Positions 54,910-64,000 of a stretch of DNA of 64,000 bases are shown here, one piece after another. The position numbers and the translations under genes were made by a program. Source of the stretch: Prauserella salsuginis (GTDB lineage: Bacteria; Actinomycetota; Actinomycetes; Mycobacteriales; Pseudonocardiaceae). Every line of letters begins with the position of its first letter. Within the stretch, counting starts at the first letter, position 1. The stretch covers positions 467,185-531,184 of the forward strand of contig NZ_JANBBF010000012.1 in the NCBI RefSeq assembly GCF_024648885.1, given 5' to 3'. Below the pieces are notes generated by a model. That model made no database searches, had not been told where the DNA came from, and saw nothing but the letters and a program-made list of their open reading frames with translations.

Positions 54910-55831
54910 GTGATCCGGAATCCCTGGTCCCCGCCGACGAGCGCCTGGCCACGGCGTCGGAGAAGGCGGGCGTGCTGATCGAGGCGCTGCCGTGGCTGCA
55001 GCGGTTCCACGGCGCGACGGTCGTCGTCAAGTACGGCGGCAACGCGATGGTCGACGACGAGCTCAAGCGCGCGTTCGCCGAGGACATGGTGTTCCTGCGG
55101 CTGGCGGGCGTGCACCCGGTCGTGGTGCACGGTGGCGGGCCGCAGATCAGCTCGATGCTGGACCGACTCGGCATCGATGGCGAGTTCAAGGGCGGGTTGC
55201 GCGTCACGACGCCGGAGACCATGGACGTGGTGCGGATGGTGTTGGTCGGCCAGGTCAGCAGGGAGCTGGTGGGCCTGATCAACGCGCACGGTCCGTACGC
55301 GGTCGGTATCTCGGGGGAGGACGCGCGCCTGTTCACCGCCGAACGGAAACAGGCCACGGTGGACGGCGAGAGTGTTGACATCGGGTTGGTCGGCGAGGTC
55401 GCCGGGGTGAATCCGGATGCGGTGCAGGACATCGTCAACGCCGGTCGGATCCCCGTGGTGTCGACGGTCGCCCCGGACGCCGACGGTGTGGTGCACAACG
55501 TGAACGCCGACACGGCGGCGGGTGCGCTCGCGGATGCGCTCGGGGCCGAGAAGCTCGTCGTGCTGACCGACGTCGAAGGCCTGTACGCCAACTGGCCGGA
55601 CCGTTCGTCGCTGATCGACAAGATCGGGGTGAGCCGGCTCGAGGTGATGCTGCCGGAGCTGGCCAGCGGGATGATCCCGAAGATGGAGGCGTGCGTGCGC
55701 GCCATCCGCGGTGGTGTCAGCAGCGGGCACGTGATCGACGGCCGGATCCCGCACTCGGTGTTGCTCGAGGTGTTCACCGAACGCGGCATCGGCACGATGG
55801 TGTTGCCCGACGGTTCGCAGGAGGGCTTGTA

Positions 55832-55832
<1 letters not shown>
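54906..55832 (+). CDS. argB: acetylglutamate kinase
   Basis: Second step of arginine synthesis: ATP-dependent phosphorylation of N-acetylglutamate, usually the arginine-inhibited step. The 308-residue protein has the amino-acid-kinase fold with [10 protein letters not shown] (phosphate-binding), [15 protein letters not shown], the acetylglutamate site and [14 protein letters not shown]. An N-terminal helix ([21 protein letters not shown]) of the kind that mediates hexamer formation and arginine inhibition is present. ATG at 54906 overlaps the argJ stop by 4 nt; the TAA stop overlaps the argD ATG by 1 nt. Confidence 0.97.
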
Positions 55833-61447
<5,615 letters not shown>

Positions 61448-61456
61448 CGATGACGC

Positions 61457-61462
61457 TATCCT
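61457..61462 (+). promoter_or_regulatory. candidate -10 of the 3-methyladenine glycosylase gene
   Basis: TATCCT lies 7 nt before the ATG at 61470, with no Shine-Dalgarno sequence. Leaderless layout. Confidence 0.35.
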
Positions 61463-61469
61463 GCCCGGC

Positions 61470-62096
61470 ATGATCGACGACGCAGTGCGGGTGGTGAGCC
61501 GTGACGACCTCGCCGTCGATCCGGTCGCCTTGGCGCCGTGGCTGCTGGGCTGTGTGCTCGAATCGCGCAGCGACGAGGGCACGGTGCGGGTGCGGCTCGC
61601 CGAGGTCGAGGCCTACCGCGGACTCGACGACCCGGCGTCGCACTGCTACCGCGGCCGGACGCCCCGCAACGACGTGATGTGGGGCCCGGCCGGGCATCTG
61701 TACGTCTACTTCGTCTACGGCATGCACTTCTGTGCCAATGTCGTGGGACTCACCGACGGCAAGCCGGGCGCCGTGCTCGTGCGGGCCGGTGAGGTGATCG
61801 AGGGCCGGGAGCTGGCGCGATCGCGGCGGCCCACCGCCCGCGGTAACGGTGCCGTCGCCAAGGGGCCCGCGGTCCTGACCTCACTGCTGGGGCTCGACGC
61901 GGCGCACAACGGCGTCGATCTCACCGACGGGGCGTCGCCGGTGCGGCTGCTTCAGGGCGACGACGTCGCGGCCGAACGCATCCGCACCGGGCCGCGGGTC
62001 GGGGTCGCCGCGGCCCAGGACGTGCCGTGGCGGTTCTGGATCGACGGGTCGCCCGCCGTGAGCACCTACCGGCGCGGCGGTCGCGCGCGCCGGTGA
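61470..62096 (+). CDS. mpg: DNA-3-methyladenine glycosylase (AAG/MPG family)
   Basis: A base-excision repair glycosylase of the AAG/MPG fold that removes alkylated purines and hypoxanthine. The 208-residue protein has [38 protein letters not shown], where the Glu of EVEAY is the base that activates water, the flipping-pocket segment [28 protein letters not shown], and [10 protein letters not shown]. Length is normal. Located between argH and tyrS with a likely promoter of its own. Confidence 0.94.
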   Translation: MIDDAVRVVSRDDLAVDPVALAPWLLGCVLESRSDEGTVRVRLAEVEAYRGLDDPASHCYRGRTPRNDVMWGPAGHLYVYFVYGMHFCANVVGLTDGKPGAVLVRAGEVIEGRELARSRRPTARGNGAVAKGPAVLTSLLGLDAAHNGVDLTDGASPVRLLQGDDVAAERIRTGPRVGVAAAQDVPWRFWIDGSPAVSTYRRGGRARR

Positions 62097-62130
62097 CCGG
62101 GGCCGCAGCGGTCCGCGGCGGCGGGCCGGG

Positions 62131-62136
62131 GACAAT
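62131..62136 (+). promoter_or_regulatory. candidate -10 of tyrS
   Basis: GACAAT lies 6 nt before the GTG at 62143, with no Shine-Dalgarno sequence or visible T-box. Leaderless layout; -35 not clear. Confidence 0.35.
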
Positions 62137-62142
62137 GGGCGC

Positions 62143-63417
62143 GTGAGTGAGCACATCCTTGACGAGCTGACCTGGCGGGGACTGATCACCCAGTCCACGG
62201 ACATCGAGACGCTGCGGCGCGATCTCAGCGCCGGCCCCGTGTCCGTCTACACGGGATTCGACCCGACCGCGCCCAGCCTCCACGCCGGGCATCTCGTGCA
62301 GATGCTGACCCTGCGCCGCTTCCAGAACGCCGGCTACCGGCCCGTCCTGCTCGCGGGCGGGGGAACCGGCCTGATCGGCGATCCGCGGGACGTGGGGGAG
62401 CGCACGCTCAACTCGGAGGAAACCGTCCGCGAATGGGCGCAGCGCCTCCGCGGCCAGCTGGCCCGGTTCGTGGACTTCGACGACCCCGACCTGAAGCCGG
62501 TCGAGGTCAACAACCTCGACTGGCTCGGATCCATGTCCCTGCCGACCTTCCTCCGGGACGTGGGCAAGCACTTCTCGATCAACACGATGCTGGCCCGCGA
62601 CACGGTCAAGCGCAGGCTCGAAGGCGACGGCATGTCGTACACCGAGTTCAGCTACATGCTTCTGCAGGCGCACGACTACCGGGAGCTCTACGAGCGGCAC
62701 GGGGTCACGCTCCAGGTCGGCGGGTCCGACCAGTGGGGCAACATCGTCGCGGGCGTCGACCTGGTCCGGCGAGTGCACGGTGCGCAGGTCCACGGGTTGA
62801 CCACGCCGCTGGTCACCGACGCCGACGGCCGCAAGCTCGGCAAGTCCACCGGCGGCGGCAACGTGTGGCTCGACCCGGAACTGACCTCGCCGTACGCCTG
62901 GTACCAGTACTTCCTCAACCTGCCGGACGCGAGTGTGTCCGAGTACCTCAAGTTGCTGACCTTCCTCGACCGCGACGAGATCGCCGAACTCGAGACGGCG
63001 ACGGCGGAGCGGCCCGCCGCCAGGGCGGGGCAGCGGCGGCTGGCGCAGGAGCTGACCGATCTGGTTCACGGGCCGGAGCAGACGGCCCAGGTCGTCGCGG
63101 CGAGCCAGGCGCTGTTCGGCCGGGGCGAGTTGGCCGGGCTCGACGAACCGACGTTGCGAGCTGCCCTCGCGGAGGTACCCGTCGGCGAGGTGACGTTGTC
63201 CGACGAGCCGACCATTGTGGACGTGCTCGTGGCCACCGGTCTGGTGGAGAGCAAGGGCGCCGCGCGCCGCACCGTCAAGGAGGGCGGGGCGTACGTGAAC
63301 AACACGAAGATCACCGACGACACGTGGGGCCCTGCGGAGTCCGACGCGCTGCACGGGCAGTGGCTCGTCGTGCGTCGCGGCAAGCGGAACCTGGCCGGAC
63401 TGCGCCTGCTGGCATGA
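62143..63417 (+). CDS. tyrS: tyrosyl-tRNA synthetase
   Basis: Charges tRNA(Tyr). The 424-residue class I synthetase (TyrRS type 1) has [20 protein letters not shown] (HIGH motif as HAGH), the tyrosine-binding [14 protein letters not shown] and [14 protein letters not shown], the KMSKS loop as [10 protein letters not shown], and a C-terminal S4 RNA-binding domain ([29 protein letters not shown]). GTG start, giving [15 protein letters not shown], normal for actinobacteria. It is directly upstream of a ribosomal RNA operon, separated by the ~427-bp rrn promoter and leader region. Confidence 0.97.
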   Translation: MSEHILDELTWRGLITQSTDIETLRRDLSAGPVSVYTGFDPTAPSLHAGHLVQMLTLRRFQNAGYRPVLLAGGGTGLIGDPRDVGERTLNSEETVREWAQRLRGQLARFVDFDDPDLKPVEVNNLDWLGSMSLPTFLRDVGKHFSINTMLARDTVKRRLEGDGMSYTEFSYMLLQAHDYRELYERHGVTLQVGGSDQWGNIVAGVDLVRRVHGAQVHGLTTPLVTDADGRKLGKSTGGGNVWLDPELTSPYAWYQYFLNLPDASVSEYLKLLTFLDRDEIAELETATAERPAARAGQRRLAQELTDLVHGPEQTAQVVAASQALFGRGELAGLDEPTLRAALAEVPVGEVTLSDEPTIVDVLVATGLVESKGAARRTVKEGGAYVNNTKITDDTWGPAESDALHGQWLVVRRGKRNLAGLRLLA

Positions 63418-63844
63418 TCAGGTCGCTGACCAGGGGTTTCGCAAAAAGGGACCCCCCTGTTTCAGAGGGTTTCGCGGACGTGTAATGTTCTCTTCGTCGC
63501 CAGGGAGACCGGGCAGACGGAAGCCGAAAGGCCAAGTCGGAAGCCCCGGGTTACCAGGCGAGGGGACATGAACCAAGCTCCCACAGACGTGGTAGAGTGG
63601 GTGTTCCCAAGTCGGAGCGATCAGCCCAAGACAAGCCGGTAGGTTTGGTGCGGTGCTGACTGCGCCCTGACGATATAACCAACTGCGTGTTGTTTGAGAA
63701 CTCAACAGTGTGTTTGTGAGCTTTGTTTTGTTGCTTTGTGCCCCTTTTTTGGGGTTTCTTTGAGCTAGCGCAGGGCCATGGTTGATCACGGTTTGTGGTT
63801 GGTTGTGGTTGTGTGTTTTTTGCTTGGATTTGATTTTTCAATGC
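63418..63844 (+). promoter_or_regulatory. rrn promoter and leader region
   Basis: No gene lies here. It changes from GC-rich to T/G-rich toward the rRNA, as rrn leaders do. TTTCAG (63460-63465) with TAATGT (63483-63488), 17 bp apart, is a candidate promoter; TAGAGT (63593) and TATAAC (63674) are further possible -10s, so several tandem promoters are likely. TTTGAGAACTCAACAGTGTG (63693-63712) is the conserved actinobacterial rrn leader element with a boxA-like antitermination function. CCCC-TTTTTT-GGGG (63741-63754) and the following T-rich stretch probably take part in 16S precursor processing. Confidence 0.75.

Positions 63845-64000
<156 letters not shown>

Overview
The window is a stretch of chromosome from a high-GC actinomycete, most likely of the family Pseudonocardiaceae (Amycolatopsis, Saccharomonospora and relatives). 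The evidence is the very GC-rich coding bias, frequent GTG starts, mycothiol-dependent enzyme families, the CoaE-GrpB fusion, the DUF1844-infC-rpmI-rplT-tsnR-pheST-argCJBDFRGH-tyrS-rrn gene order, and the start of an actinobacterial 16S rRNA gene at the right edge. The genus cannot be fixed from the sequence alone. I see no phage, insertion sequence, tRNA gene or CRISPR array; this is mostly core chromosome with small accessory insertions.

Left third (1-23 kb): a hypothetical acidic protein, a PaaI-type thioesterase, polA (followed by a 17-bp tandem repeat grown out of its own 3' end), a Rossmann-fold protein, a self-regulated operon (degenerate ABC ATPase, YhgE/Pip-type membrane protein, TetR) with a perfect operator palindrome, a methyltransferase, rpsA, a 74-residue small gene with its own terminator, coaE-grpB, a DUF402 protein, a DUF5685 protein with a cysteine-rich tail whose stop codon is followed by more cysteine codons in frame, uvrB, a VOC protein, and an ABC-2 export operon whose ATPase is fused to a secreted-type S15/alpha-beta hydrolase.

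Middle (23-45 kb): a TerC-family membrane protein behind a yybP-ykoY manganese riboswitch with a visible anti-Shine-Dalgarno switch; an S9 prolyl-oligopeptidase-like enzyme; a TetR-controlled mycothiol-linked operon; a RES-type NAD-consuming toxin with its antitoxin; an ArsR regulator with a three-domain SRPBCC protein; a secreted zinc carboxypeptidase; a methyltransferase; an MBL hydrolase; an acyltransferase; uvrA; a C4-dicarboxylate transporter diverging from its CitA/DcuS-type two-component system; an APH-type kinase; and RidA.

Right third (45-64 kb): translation and arginine genes. DUF1844 diverges from infC (AUC start)-rpmI-rplT-rRNA methyltransferase, then pheS-pheT, a repeat-filled spacer, and a complete cyclic arginine pathway argC-argJ-argB-argD-argF-argR-argG-argH under an ARG box at argC, then a 3-methyladenine glycosylase, tyrS, and the leader and first ~155 bases of a 16S rRNA gene. 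ArgJ recycles acetyl groups, so no separate N-acetylglutamate synthase is needed for flux, and ArgR is encoded within the operon it should repress. Several junctions (argC/argJ, argF/argR, pheS/pheT) contain small ORFs that overlap both neighbours by 1-4 nt; whether they are genes or by-products of short insertions is open.

Many genes here have a -10-like hexamer 6-8 nt before the start codon and no Shine-Dalgarno sequence, suggesting leaderless mRNAs.
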